64,000 nucleotides of DNA from Pseudomonas brassicacearum (GCF_003732265.1 NZ_MOBK01000007.1:282383-346382), one strand, 5' to 3'; shown: positions 51,361 to 60,508, counted from the stretch's first letter. Numbers and translations: made by a program. The notes: generated by a model from the sequence alone, not told the origin.

Positions 51361-52434
51361 TCAGCCCTCGGAATAGAGCAGTGGCACCCGGCGCAGGTTG
51401 CAGAAGATCTGATAAGGAATTGTGTCCGCCGCCGCCGCAACATCGCTGGCAAGGATGTTTTTACCCCACAACTCGACGGTCGAACCTAGGCCGGCTTGCG
51501 GTACATCGGTCAGGTCGATGCAGAGCATGTCCATCGACACCCGGCCGATCAACTGGCTGCGCTGCCCGGCGACCAAGACCGGCGTGCCGGTTGGTGCATG
51601 ACGCGGGTAACCGTCGGCATAGCCCATGGCGACCACGCCAACGCGCATCGGCTTGGGCGTAATGAATTTGGCGCCGTAACCAATCGGCTCGCCGGCCGGC
51701 AGTTCACGCACGCAAATCACTTTGGATTCGAGGGTCATCACCGGTTGCAGGCGTGCGGCCACGGTGTTGGCTTCTTCGAACGGTGTCGCGCCGTACATCA
51801 TGATGCCGGGGCGAACCCAGTCACTCGGGATCTGCGGCCAGCCCAACACGGCCGGCGAATTGCGCAAGCTGACTTCCGCCGACAAGCCTTTACGCGCGGC
51901 TTCAAATACGGCGACTTGCTCGACACTGGCCTGTTCGTGCAGCTCATCGGCCCGGGCGAAGTGGCTCATCAGCACCACTTTCGCGACCTTGCCGCTGGCC
52001 AGCAGCCGTTGATAGGCGTCCTGATAATCCTTTGGGTGCAGGCCGACGCGGTGCATGCCCGAATCAAGCTTGAGCCACACAGTAATCGGCTTGCTCAGGG
52101 CGGCTTTCTCGATGGCTTCGAGCTGCCACAGCGAATGCACCACGCACCAGAAATCATGCTCGACGATCAGCGCCAACTCATCGGCTTCGAAGAACCCTTC
52201 CAGCAGCAACACCGGCGCCCGAATACCCGCCGCGCGCAGTTCCAACGCCTCTTCGATGCAGGCCACGGCAAAACCGTCGGCCTCGGCTTCCAGCGCCTGG
52301 GCGCAACGCACCGCGCCATGGCCGTAGGCATCAGCCTTGATCACCGCGAGGGCTTTGGCCCCGGTGAGTTCACGGGCGATACGGAAGTTGTGACGCAGGG
52401 CTTGAAGGTCGATCAGGGCACGGGCTGGGCGCAT
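51361..52434 (-). CDS. dadX: catabolic alanine racemase
   Basis: Converts L-alanine to D-alanine for DadA. The 357-residue fold-type III PLP enzyme has its PLP lysine at K33 in AVIKADAYGHG, and the second catalytic residue is the tyrosine in EPIGYGAKF near 252. It belongs with dadA and ridA, but a strong terminator-like hairpin (52472-52510) lies between ridA and dadX, so it may be expressed partly independently. The leader also contains ATG-ACC-GCC-TAG 16 bases before the start codon. The identity as DadX rather than biosynthetic Alr rests on context. Confidence 0.93.
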   Translation of the reverse strand: MRPARALIDLQALRHNFRIARELTGAKALAVIKADAYGHGAVRCAQALEAEADGFAVACIEEALELRAAGIRAPVLLLEGFFEADELALIVEHDFWCVVHSLWQLEAIEKAALSKPITVWLKLDSGMHRVGLHPKDYQDAYQRLLASGKVAKVVLMSHFARADELHEQASVEQVAVFEAARKGLSAEVSLRNSPAVLGWPQIPSDWVRPGIMMYGATPFEEANTVAARLQPVMTLESKVICVRELPAGEPIGYGAKFITPKPMRVGVVAMGYADGYPRHAPTGTPVLVAGQRSQLIGRVSMDMLCIDLTDVPQAGLGSTVELWGKNILASDVAAAADTIPYQIFCNLRRVPLLYSEG

Positions 52435-52462
52435 GGCGGCAGACTTCTAGGCGGTCATGGGA

Positions 52463-52510
52463 ATAAAAAAACCGGCGCTGGCTGGCGGCGTGAACCGCCA
52501 ACAGCACCGG
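52463..52510 (-). terminator. strong intrinsic terminator between ridA and dadX
   Basis: On the minus strand CCGGTGCTG-TT-GGCGG pairs with CCGCC-AG-CCAGCGCCGG, followed by seven T. It lies 20 bases after the ridA stop and 29 bases before the dadX start. Confidence 0.8.
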
Positions 52511-52530
52511 CAGAGGGATCTTTGAAACGG

Positions 52531-52884
52531 TTACGGCAACGCGGCTACGATGGAGATCTCAACCAGGATGCTCGGCTTGGCCATCTTCGCTTCGACGGTG
52601 GCTCGGGCCGGTGCGGCGCCTTTGGGCAGCCACTGGTCCCACACCGAGTTCATCCCGGCAAAGTGCGCCTCGATGTCGTTCAGGTAGATTGTCGCCGACA
52701 GCAGATGCTGCTTGTCAGTCCCGGCCAAATCCAGCAAACGCTCGATATTGCCGAGGACATCGCGGGTCTGCTGTTCAATCCCGGCGTCAAAGTCATCGCC
52801 GACCTGCCCCGCCAGATACACGGTGCCGTTGTGGCTGACGATCTGACTCATGCGCTCATTGGTGAGCTGGCGCTGGATTGCCAT
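52531..52884 (-). CDS. ridA: RidA family enamine/imine deaminase
   Basis: A 117-residue cytosolic protein of the YjgF/YER057c/UK114 family, which hydrolyses reactive imine/enamine intermediates such as those released by DadA and PLP enzymes. The family signature is MSQIVSHNGTVYLAGQVG near the N-terminus, with later GAAPARATVEAKMAKPSILVEI holding the conserved arginine. The ATG at 52884 has CAGGAG upstream and lies inside the dadA 3' end, a 29-base overlap that signals translational coupling. A sensible partner for a D-amino acid dehydrogenase. Confidence 0.92.
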   Translation of the reverse strand: MAIQRQLTNERMSQIVSHNGTVYLAGQVGDDFDAGIEQQTRDVLGNIERLLDLAGTDKQHLLSATIYLNDIEAHFAGMNSVWDQWLPKGAAPARATVEAKMAKPSILVEISIVAALP

Positions 52885-54160
52885 GTTTTGCGGACTCCTG
52901 GGTCTTGCTGCCATAACGGGAAATATCGAGGCCTTCGGCGCTGATCTGCGGCGTTTTCTTGGCCATCAGGTCGGCCAGCAAGCGACCGGAGCCACAGGCC
53001 ATGGTCCAGCCGAGCGTGCCGTGACCGGTGTTCAGGAACAGGTTCTTGAACGGGGTCGCGCCAACGATCGGCGTGCCGTCCGGCGTAGTCGGACGCAGAC
53101 CGGTCCAGAAACTCGCCTCGGCCAAATTGCCGCCCTGAGGATAAAGGTCGTTGACGATCATCTCCAGGGTTTCGCGCCGGCGCGGGTTCAGCGACAGGTC
53201 AAAACCGGCGATCTCCGCCATGCCGCCGACGCGGATGCGGTTGTCGAAACGGGTGATCGCGACCTTGTAGGTCTCGTCGAGAATGGTCGAGGTCGGGGCC
53301 ATCGCCGGGTTGGTGATCGGCACGGTCAGCGAGTAACCCTTGAGCGGGTACACCGGCGCCTTGATCCCCAGCGGCTTGAGCAATTGCGGCGAGTAGCTGC
53401 CGAGCGCCAGCACGTAGCGGTCCGCGGTTTCCAGCTTGCCGTCGATCCACACACCGTTGATGCGATCACCGGCGTAGTCGAGTTTCTGAATGTCCTGGCC
53501 GAAGCGGAATTCCACACCCAGTTTCACAGCCATTTCGGCCAGGCGGGTGGTGAAGATCTGGCAGTCGCCCGTCTGGTCGTTCGGCAGGCGCAGGGCGCCG
53601 GCGAGGATGTCGGTGACGCTGGCCAGCGCTGGCTCAACGCGGGCAATGCCGGCGCGGTCGAGCAGTTCGAACGGTACGCCGGACTCTTTGAGCACGGCGA
53701 TGTCTTTCGCAGCGCCGTCCAGCTGAGCCTGGGTGCGGAACAATTGGGTCGTGCCGAGGCTGCGGCCTTCGTAGGCGATGCCGGTTTCGGCGCGCAATTC
53801 GTCGAGGCAGTCACGGCTGTACTCGGACAGGCGGACCATGCGCTCCTTGTTCACCGCGTAACGGCTGGCGGTGCAGTTGCGCAGCATCTGCGCCATCCAC
53901 AGGTATTGGTCGATGTCGGCCGTGGCCTTGATCGCCAGCGGTGCGTGGCGCTGCAACAGCCACTTCATGGCTTTGAGCGGCACGCCCGGCGCGGCCCACG
54001 GCGAGGCATAGCCTGGCGAGACCTGGCCTGCGTTGGCGAAACTGGTCTCCATGGCAGCGGCCGGCTGACGGTCCACCACCACCACTTCAAACCCGGCACG
54101 AGCCAGATAGTAAGCACTGGCGGTACCGATGACGCCGCTACCCAAGACCATAACGCGCAT
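52856..54160 (-). CDS. dadA: D-amino acid dehydrogenase small subunit
   Basis: A membrane-associated FAD enzyme that oxidises D-alanine and other D-amino acids to keto acids, passing electrons to quinone. The 434-residue protein opens MRVMVLGSGVIGTASAYYLA with the FAD GxGxxG loop. It has the DadA-specific FANAGQVSPGYASPWAAPG (about 45-63) and the C-terminal GLRPTTPDGTPIVGATPF and NTGHGTLGWTMACGSG. ATG 54160 is chosen because it matches the P. aeruginosa start; an ATG two codons upstream (54166) is possible. Expressed divergently from dadR. Confidence 0.96.
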   Translation of the reverse strand: MRVMVLGSGVIGTASAYYLARAGFEVVVVDRQPAAAMETSFANAGQVSPGYASPWAAPGVPLKAMKWLLQRHAPLAIKATADIDQYLWMAQMLRNCTASRYAVNKERMVRLSEYSRDCLDELRAETGIAYEGRSLGTTQLFRTQAQLDGAAKDIAVLKESGVPFELLDRAGIARVEPALASVTDILAGALRLPNDQTGDCQIFTTRLAEMAVKLGVEFRFGQDIQKLDYAGDRINGVWIDGKLETADRYVLALGSYSPQLLKPLGIKAPVYPLKGYSLTVPITNPAMAPTSTILDETYKVAITRFDNRIRVGGMAEIAGFDLSLNPRRRETLEMIVNDLYPQGGNLAEASFWTGLRPTTPDGTPIVGATPFKNLFLNTGHGTLGWTMACGSGRLLADLMAKKTPQISAEGLDISRYGSKTQESAKHGNPAPAHQ

Positions 54161-54240
54161 TTTCATATCCCTCATCGCGGCTGACCGCTGACGTGTGTTG
54201 TATTCAAGCAGTGATGTGCGCAGTGTAAAAAAGATTTGCC

Positions 54241-54253
54241 AGTGTTTTTCACT
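54241..54253. promoter_or_regulatory. palindrome in the dadA/dadR shared promoter region
   Basis: AGTG-TTTTT-CACT in the AT-rich 157-base gap between divergent dadA and dadR. A candidate contact for the Lrp-type regulator, based on symmetry only. Confidence 0.35.
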
Positions 54254-54317
54254 ATATAAGCAGCTATATTTGGCGACAATTCTCGGCAAAAACCCTTTTC
54301 ACGGAGGCGCATCCCCT

Positions 54318-54806
54318 ATGCGTACCAACACTCAGACCAAACGAGAGCTGGACAAGATCGACCGCAACATCCTGCGGATCCTGCAAGCGGACGGACGCAT
54401 CTCGTTCACGGAGCTGGGGGAAAAGGTCGGGCTCTCCACCACGCCTTGCACTGAGCGGGTGCGGCGCCTGGAGCGGGAAGGGATCATCATGGGCTACAAC
54501 GCCCGGCTCAATCCGCAGCATTTGAAGGGTAGTCTGCTGGTGTTCGTCGAGATCAGCCTGGACTACAAATCCGGGGATACCTTCGAAGAGTTCCGACGCG
54601 CGGTGCTGAAACTGCCCCATGTGCTGGAGTGCCACTTGGTGTCAGGGGATTTCGACTACCTGGTGAAGGCGCGGATTTCCGAGATGGCCTCGTACCGCAA
54701 GCTGCTGGGGGACATCCTGCTCAAGCTGCCGCATGTGCGCGAGTCAAAGAGCTATATCGTGATGGAAGAGGTGAAAGAGAGCTTGAGTTTGCCGATTCCG
54801 GATTGA
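54318..54806 (+). CDS. dadR: Lrp/AsnC family regulator of the dad operon
   Basis: An Lrp-type regulator (162 residues): an N-terminal winged HTH (LDKIDRNILRILQADGRISF through STTPCTERVRRLEREGII, residues 11-58) and a C-terminal RAM effector domain (LLVFVEISLDYKSGDTFEEF onwards). It is the orthologue of P. aeruginosa DadR, which senses L-alanine and activates dadAX. The ATG at 54318 has GGAGG upstream; an upstream in-frame extension runs into the dadA promoter region and is rejected. Confidence 0.92.
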   Translation: MRTNTQTKRELDKIDRNILRILQADGRISFTELGEKVGLSTTPCTERVRRLEREGIIMGYNARLNPQHLKGSLLVFVEISLDYKSGDTFEEFRRAVLKLPHVLECHLVSGDFDYLVKARISEMASYRKLLGDILLKLPHVRESKSYIVMEEVKESLSLPIPD

Positions 54807-54868
54807 GGGTTTGTGGTGCCTGATCTGGCCCCTTCGACTTGCTCGCGAATGCAGGCGACTCGGACCAT

Positions 54869-55222
54869 CTAGACCAACACTTGCCGAGTAGACGCCATGT
54901 ACTCATGAATCTGCTTCTCCACCCGCGGATGAATCAACTCCACCGGCCCCCGCCCATTCGGGCATGGCAAGGTCTTGGTGGTGCCGAACAATCGGCAAAT
55001 CAACGGGCGCTCGTCATACACCGTGCAACCGTTCGGCCCCAGGTGCACGCAATTGAGTTCATCCATCGCCGCGTCCTGCTCGGCGCGGGTCTTGCGCGGC
55101 AGGCGAGACATTTCTTCCGGCGAGGTGGTCACAGGCCCACAGCAGTCATGGCAGCCGGGCACGCACTCGAACGAGGGGATCTGCTGTCGAAGCGTACGGA
55201 TTTTCTGACTGTTGCAGCTCAT
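54869..55222 (-). CDS. YkgJ-family cysteine cluster protein
   Basis: A 117-residue protein with the cysteine pattern of the YkgJ/UPF0153 family (putative zinc- or iron-chelating). The first cluster is CVPGCHDCCGP (about residues 20-30), the second C-V-H-L-G-P-N-G-C-T-V-Y-D-ERP-LIC-R with three cysteines, and a final C in TLPCPNGRGPVE. The start at 55222 is the first methionine that preserves the family N-terminus; an upstream ATG at 55267 is possible. The function is unknown. It converges with dadR. Confidence 0.82.
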   Translation of the reverse strand: MSCNSQKIRTLRQQIPSFECVPGCHDCCGPVTTSPEEMSRLPRKTRAEQDAAMDELNCVHLGPNGCTVYDERPLICRLFGTTKTLPCPNGRGPVELIHPRVEKQIHEYMASTRQVLV

Positions 55223-55370
55223 TTGAAGCAGTGACCAAAAGCGGAATAGAGCGCGATTCTGCAGCAAAGGCGCCGATCCATACAGCAGCAGCCGACCAAT
55301 GTTGCCCGCGCCAGAAGGTCCGGCTTATGCTCCGTCAACTTTTCAAGACGCCAGAATCGGGAACACGCCC

Positions 55371-56684
55371 ATGAACGCCGGTGCTCAGCCATCCGCTCAA
55401 AGTCACCAGCACATTGCCTCTTATTACGCCGCCAGCAGCCTTCCGCAGCCCGATTATCCGGCGCTCAGGGGTGATCTGGTGGCGGATGTGTGCGTGGTTG
55501 GTGGCGGGTTTTCCGGGCTGAACACTGCGCTGGAACTGGCTGAACATGGCTTGAATGTCATCCTGCTCGAAGCCCACAAGATCGGCTGGGGCGCCAGCGG
55601 GCGCAACGGCGGACAGTTGATTCGCGGCGTCGGTCATGGCCTTGATCAATTCGCCAACGTGATCGGCACCGACGGCGTGCGCCAGATGAAACTCATGGGC
55701 CTGGAGGCGGTGGAAATCGTCCGCCAGCGCGTCGCGCGTTTTCAGATTCCTTGCGACCTGACCTGGGGTTACTGCGACCTGGCCAACAAACCCCGCGATC
55801 TCGAAGGTTTCGCCGAAGATGCCGAAGAACTGCGCAGCCTCGGTTACCGTTATGAAACGCGACTGCTGCAGGCCAATGAAATGCACTCGGTGGTGGGTTC
55901 CGAGCGTTACGTCGGCGGCCTGATCGACATGGGCTCCGGGCATCTGCATCCGCTGAACCTGGCGCTGGGCGAAGCAGCGGCGGCCGAGGAAATGGGGGCG
56001 GTACTGTTTGAACACTCGACGGTCACCCGCATCGATTACGGCCCCGAGATCAAGGTCCACACCGCCCAAGGCTCGGTCCGCGCGAAGACGCTGGTGCTGG
56101 GCTGCAACGCCTACCTTAACCAGCTCAACCCCGAACTCAGCGGGAAAGTGCTGCCGGCCGGCAGCTACATCATCGCCACCGAACCGTTGAGCGAAGAACT
56201 GGCCCATTCACTGCTGCCGCAGAACATGGCGGTCTGCGATCAGCGCGTAGCTCTGGATTACTACCGGCTCTCGGCGGACCGGCGCTTGTTGTTTGGGGGC
56301 GCCTGCCACTATTCAGGTCGCGATCCGAAAGACATCGCCGCGTACATGCGACCGAAGATGCTGGAAGTGTTCCCGCAACTGGGCTCGGTGAAGATCGACT
56401 ATCAATGGGGCGGGATGATCGGCATCGGCGCCAACCGCCTGCCGCAGATTGGCCAGCTTAAAGACCAGCCGAATGTGTATTACGCCCAAGCCTATTCCGG
56501 TCATGGGGTGAATGCCACGCATCTGGCGGGCAGGTTGTTGGCTGAGGCGATCAGCGGGCAGCACAGTGGTGGGTTTGATCTGTTTGCGAAGGTGCCGCAT
56601 ATCACCTTTCCGGGCGGGAAGCATTTGCGCTCGCCGTTGTTGGCGTTGGGGATGTTGTGGCATCGGCTTAAGGAGTTGGTCTGA
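55371..56684 (+). CDS. pauB: gamma-glutamylputrescine oxidase-like FAD oxidoreductase (PauB/PuuB)
   Basis: A 437-residue FAD protein of the DAO family with the Rossmann loop DVCVVGGGFSGLNTALELAE (about 39-58) and the conserved GWGASGRNGGQLIRGVGHGL block (about 72-91) that is typical of PuuB/PauB. The C-terminal FAD-binding segment is YAQAYSGHGVNATHLAGRL. It oxidises gamma-glutamylated polyamines in the putrescine/cadaverine catabolic route, generating an aldehyde that KauB further oxidises. Context with pauR and kauB supports this; the exact polyamine preference is not predictable. Confidence 0.87.
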   Translation: MNAGAQPSAQSHQHIASYYAASSLPQPDYPALRGDLVADVCVVGGGFSGLNTALELAEHGLNVILLEAHKIGWGASGRNGGQLIRGVGHGLDQFANVIGTDGVRQMKLMGLEAVEIVRQRVARFQIPCDLTWGYCDLANKPRDLEGFAEDAEELRSLGYRYETRLLQANEMHSVVGSERYVGGLIDMGSGHLHPLNLALGEAAAAEEMGAVLFEHSTVTRIDYGPEIKVHTAQGSVRAKTLVLGCNAYLNQLNPELSGKVLPAGSYIIATEPLSEELAHSLLPQNMAVCDQRVALDYYRLSADRRLLFGGACHYSGRDPKDIAAYMRPKMLEVFPQLGSVKIDYQWGGMIGIGANRLPQIGQLKDQPNVYYAQAYSGHGVNATHLAGRLLAEAISGQHSGGFDLFAKVPHITFPGGKHLRSPLLALGMLWHRLKELV

Positions 56685-56708
56685 GGGGTTGATGTCGCTC
56701 TTTCGGGC

Positions 56709-56793
56709 GCCTTCGCGAGCAAGCCCGCTCCCACATTTGACCGAGTCGCCCATGAGAATGCAATTAAATGTGGGAGCGGGCTTGCTCGCGAAT
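56709..56793. repeat. REP pair (REPIN)
   Basis: Inverted GTGGGAGCGGGCTTGCTCGC units between the convergent pauB and DUF1127 genes. Confidence 0.85.
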
Positions 56794-56816
56794 CGGTTTA
56801 AAGAACACCACAAAAA

Positions 56817-57062
56817 TCAGATCCTCCAGAAAGGCTTGAGCCCCTCCTCCCGCGCCTGTTCCCGCGTCAGCCCCACATCCCTGAGCTGCTCCGGCGTCAG
56901 CGCCAGCAACGCCTTGCGCGTGTGCAGACGATGCCAGAACAGACCCCAGCGACCCAGGCCGGACGGTGCGTTGCGCATCAGCGCCTCACGCGTACCGTTT
57001 TCCTGCCCTCTCACCAGTTCCTGACTGTGTAACGTCAGCCGCACATCGCTCAAGCCGTTCAT
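56817..57062 (-). CDS. DUF1127 small protein
   Basis: An 81-residue basic protein. The C-terminal half is the DUF1127 motif: WHRLHTRKALLALTPEQLRD followed by VGLTREQAREEGLKPFWR, as found in small RNA-binding or regulatory proteins of alpha- and gammaproteobacteria. There are no membrane segments. The gene is divergent from a MocR-type regulator with a 179-base shared region that contains short repeats. Functions known for the family (phosphate, RNA turnover) do not transfer safely. Confidence 0.85.
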   Translation of the reverse strand: MNGLSDVRLTLHSQELVRGQENGTREALMRNAPSGLGRWGLFWHRLHTRKALLALTPEQLRDVGLTREQAREEGLKPFWRI

Positions 57063-57124
57063 TTTGATTGCTCCTGTTTACTTGGGTAGCCAGAGCTTTC
57101 ATGATGCGTGGACGACGAAAAGCA

Positions 57125-57207
57125 TTACAGATTCAACGAGCAAGTATTAATTCCATACAGATTTTGCGTTTCTGTGTCTGAATCCTGATTTTTACCTCGA
57201 TCTGTAT
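57125..57207. promoter_or_regulatory. candidate MocR operator: repeated ACAGAT boxes
   Basis: TTACAGAT (57125-57132) and ATACAGAT (57155-57162) form a direct repeat about 30 bases apart, and ATCTGTAT (57200-57207) is the inverse of the second box. All lie in the gap between DUF1127 and the mocR-like gene. Confidence 0.45.
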
Positions 57208-57241
57208 TGGTTTACCGAATCACCCACAGCGAGACTGCACC

Positions 57242-58675
57242 ATGACCCTTTACGTCAACCTCGCCGAATTGCTCGGCACGCGTATCGAACAGGGCTTCTA
57301 TCGCCCCGGTGACCGGCTGCCCTCGGTGCGGGCGTTGAGCGTTGAACACGGGGTCAGCCTGAGCACCGTGCAGCAGGCCTATCGCGTGCTGGAAGACAGT
57401 GGCCTGGCGACGCCAAAACCCAAATCGGGCTATTTCGTGCCGGTGGGTCGCGAACTGCCGGAGCTGCCGGCCATTGGGCGTCCGGCCCAGCGGCCGGTGG
57501 ATATTTCGCAGTGGGATCAGGTGCTGGAACTGATTCGCGCGGTGCCGCGCAAGGATGTCGTGCAACTGGGTCGCGGCATGCCGGACATCACCACACCGAC
57601 CATGAAACCGCTACTGCGAAACCTCGCGCGTATCAGCCGTCGACAAGATATGCCCGGTCTGTATTACGACAACATCCACGGCACCCTCGAACTGCGCGAG
57701 CAGATTGCGCGCCTGATGCTCGATTCCGGGTGCCAGTTGAGCGCCAGCGATCTGGTGGTCACGACCGGGTGCCACGAAGCGCTGTCCACCAGCATCCGTG
57801 CGATCTGCGAGCCGGGGGACATTGTGGCCGTGGACTCGCCGAGCTTTCACGGCGCCATGCAAACTCTCAAGGGGCTGGGCATGAAAGCCCTGGAAATTCC
57901 CACCGACCCGATCACCGGCATTAGCCTCGATGCGCTCGAACTGGCCCTGGAACAGTGGCCGATCAAAGTCATACAGTTGACCCCCAACTGCAACAACCCG
58001 CTGGGCTACATCATGCCCGAGTCACGCAAACGCGCGTTGTTGACGCTCGCACAGCGTTTTGACGTGGCGATCATCGAGGACGATGTGTATGGCGAACTGG
58101 CCTACACCTATCCACGCCCGCGGACGATCAAGTCCTTCGACGAGGACGGTCGCGTGCTGCTGTGCAGTTCGTTTTCCAAGACCCTGGCCCCCGGATTGCG
58201 CATTGGCTGGGTCGCGCCCGGCCGGTATCTGGAACGGGTGCTGCACATGAAATACATCAGCACCGGCTCCACCGCGCCACAACCGCAGATTGCGATTGCC
58301 GAGTTTCTCAAGGCCGGGCACTTCGAGCCTCATTTGCGGCGGATGCGCACGCAATACCAACGCAATCGCGACGTGATGATCGACTGGGTCACCCGCTACT
58401 TTCCGGCCGGCACCCGCGCCAGTCGCCCGCAAGGCAGCTTCATGCTGTGGGTGGAGCTGCCGGAAAGCTTCGACACCCTGAAACTGAATCGTGCGCTGCA
58501 CGATCAAGGCGTACAGATTGCCGTGGGCAGCATCTTTTCTGCCTCGGGCAAGTACCGCAACTGCCTGCGCATGAACTACGCTGCCAAGCCAACACCGCAG
58601 ATCGAAGAAGCGGTGCGCAAGGTCGGAGCCCTGGCTATCAAACTGTTAGCCGAAACTGACCGCATCACTGACTGA
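57242..58675 (+). CDS. MocR/GntR-type PLP-dependent aminotransferase-like regulator
   Basis: A 477-residue fusion: an N-terminal GntR winged HTH (residues 1-70, FYRPGDRLPSVRALSVEHGV then STVQQAYRVLEDSG) joined by a linker to a fold-type I aminotransferase domain. The PLP lysine is K313 in SSFSKTLAPGLRIGW; NCNNPLGYIMP and EDDVYGELAY are the cofactor loops. Such proteins are transcription regulators that bind PLP adducts, often acting on a divergent neighbour, here a DUF1127 gene. True enzyme activity is unlikely. AGACTGCACC precedes the ATG. Confidence 0.9.
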   Translation: MTLYVNLAELLGTRIEQGFYRPGDRLPSVRALSVEHGVSLSTVQQAYRVLEDSGLATPKPKSGYFVPVGRELPELPAIGRPAQRPVDISQWDQVLELIRAVPRKDVVQLGRGMPDITTPTMKPLLRNLARISRRQDMPGLYYDNIHGTLELREQIARLMLDSGCQLSASDLVVTTGCHEALSTSIRAICEPGDIVAVDSPSFHGAMQTLKGLGMKALEIPTDPITGISLDALELALEQWPIKVIQLTPNCNNPLGYIMPESRKRALLTLAQRFDVAIIEDDVYGELAYTYPRPRTIKSFDEDGRVLLCSSFSKTLAPGLRIGWVAPGRYLERVLHMKYISTGSTAPQPQIAIAEFLKAGHFEPHLRRMRTQYQRNRDVMIDWVTRYFPAGTRASRPQGSFMLWVELPESFDTLKLNRALHDQGVQIAVGSIFSASGKYRNCLRMNYAAKPTPQIEEAVRKVGALAIKLLAETDRITD

Positions 58676-58735
58676 CTTTTCTCGGGAAACCAGCGTCCAT
58701 ATGCCGACACCTGCCGCCAATCGGAACGATCCCAC

Positions 58736-60310
58736 GTGAGAGTCAGACAAAACCTGCTCGCTGCTCTGCTCTTCGCCTCGTTCCTCAGCGGCTGCGCCAG
58801 CGTTGACGTTCAGCGTCAGGCCAGTCAGGCGCTGCCCGCCAGTGACTCGGCGTTCGGCCGCTCGGTCCAGGCGCAGGCTGCGCCGCATCAGGGCCAGTCG
58901 GGCTTTCGCCTGCTGTCCGACAGCACCGAGGCCTTCACCGCCCGCGCCGAGCTGATCCGCAACGCACAAAGCAGCCTCGATTTGCAGTACTACATCGTGC
59001 ATGACGGCATCAGCACGCGGATGCTCGTGGAAGAACTGCTCAAAGCGGCTGATCGCGGCGTACGCGTCAGGGTGCTGCTCGACGACACCACCAGTGACGG
59101 CCTGGACCAGATCATCGCCACCCTCGCAGCACACCCGAACATTCAGATCCGCGTGTTCAACCCGTTGCACCTGGGTCGCAGCACCGGCGTGACGCGAGCC
59201 ATGGGGCGACTGTTCAACCTGTCGCAGCAACACCGGCGCATGCACAACAAGTTGTGGCTGGCCGACAACAGCATGGCGATCGTGGGTGGACGCAATCTGG
59301 GTGACGAGTATTTCGATGCCGAGCCCAACCTGAACTTCACCGACATCGACATGCTTGGCGTCGGCCCGGTGGCCGAACAACTGGGGCACAGTTTTGATCA
59401 GTACTGGAACAGCGCGCTGAGCAAACCGATTGAACAATTCCTCTCCAGCAAACCGACCGCCAAGGACCTGGAAAACACCCGGACCCGCCTGGAAGAATCG
59501 CTGGACGACACGCGCAAACAGAACCACGCGCTGTATCAACAACTGATGACGTTCAAGACGCACCCGCGCCTGGACATCTGGCGCCGGGAGCTGATCTGGG
59601 CCTGGAGCCAAGCGTTGTGGGATGCCCCGAGCAAGGTGCTGGCCGACGGCGAGCCGGACCCACACTTGTTGCTGACGACGCAACTGGCGCCCGAGCTGAG
59701 GGGCGTCAGCAAAGAGCTGATCATGATCTCGGCCTACTTCGTGCCCGGCCAACCGGGCCTCGTGTACCTGACGGGTCGCGCCGATGCCGGGGTCTCCGTG
59801 AGTTTGCTGACCAATTCGCTGGAGGCCACCGACGTACCGGCCGTGCACGGCGGCTATGCGCCCTATCGCAAAGCGCTGCTGGAGCACGGCGTGAAGTTGT
59901 TCGAACTACGGCGTCAACCGGGTGAAGGGGGCGGCAGCGGCAGTGGACCGCACTTCTTCGGCCGCCCCGCTTACCAAGGCTCCGACTCCAGCCTGCACAG
60001 CAAGGCGATGATCTTCGATCAGCAGAAATCCTTCGTCGGCTCGTTCAATTTCGATCCGCGCTCGGTGCTGTGGAACACCGAAGTCGGGGTGCTGGTGGAC
60101 AGCCCCGAACTGGCCGCGCATGTGCGCGATTTGGCCATGCAAGGCATGGCGCCACCGCTGAGCTATGAGGCGAAACTGGAGGATGGCAAGGTGGTTTGGG
60201 TCACTGAAGACGACGGCAAACTGCACACCCTGACCAAGGAACCGGGGAGCTGGTGGCGACGGTTCAATGCGTGGATGAGCACCACGGTTGGCCTGGAGCG
60301 GATGCTCTAA
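58736..60310 (+). CDS. phospholipase D family lipoprotein (cardiolipin synthase-like)
   Basis: A 524-residue protein with two HKD catalytic motifs: HNKLWLAD near 172 (followed by NSMAIVGGRNLGDEYF) and HSKAMIFD near 423 (followed by SFVGSFNFDPRS). It therefore belongs to the phospholipase D/cardiolipin synthase-C superfamily. A lipoprotein signal (LLFASFLSGC, lipidated Cys about residue 20) attaches it to a membrane. The GTG start at 58736 is taken because it includes the signal; the RBS is weak. The lipid substrate is unknown. Confidence 0.87.
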   Translation: MRVRQNLLAALLFASFLSGCASVDVQRQASQALPASDSAFGRSVQAQAAPHQGQSGFRLLSDSTEAFTARAELIRNAQSSLDLQYYIVHDGISTRMLVEELLKAADRGVRVRVLLDDTTSDGLDQIIATLAAHPNIQIRVFNPLHLGRSTGVTRAMGRLFNLSQQHRRMHNKLWLADNSMAIVGGRNLGDEYFDAEPNLNFTDIDMLGVGPVAEQLGHSFDQYWNSALSKPIEQFLSSKPTAKDLENTRTRLEESLDDTRKQNHALYQQLMTFKTHPRLDIWRRELIWAWSQALWDAPSKVLADGEPDPHLLLTTQLAPELRGVSKELIMISAYFVPGQPGLVYLTGRADAGVSVSLLTNSLEATDVPAVHGGYAPYRKALLEHGVKLFELRRQPGEGGGSGSGPHFFGRPAYQGSDSSLHSKAMIFDQQKSFVGSFNFDPRSVLWNTEVGVLVDSPELAAHVRDLAMQGMAPPLSYEAKLEDGKVVWVTEDDGKLHTLTKEPGSWWRRFNAWMSTTVGLERML

Positions 60311-60343
60311 CAAGCGATAAAAATCTCTGTAGGAACGAGCCTT

Positions 60344-60476
60344 TGTGGTGAGGGGGCTTGCCCCCGTTCGGCTGCGCAGCCGTCGCAAAATCAACCGGCA
60401 TAGAGGCCCATGCAGAATGCAATGGCAGTGTTTGGCACTGCTGCGCAGCGCAACGGGGGCAAGCCCCCTCGCCACA
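60344..60476. repeat. REP-like inverted pair (GTGGTGAGGGGGCTTGCCCCC family)
   Basis: Left and right arms of a fourth REP-type repeat with an inner GCTGCGCAGC palindrome and a 40-base centre. A further partial arm (CTCCCTCGCCACAGG) follows at 60481. Confidence 0.75.
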
Positions 60477-60508
60477 AAAGCTCCCTCGCCACAGGTTGGT
60501 GTTCGCCT

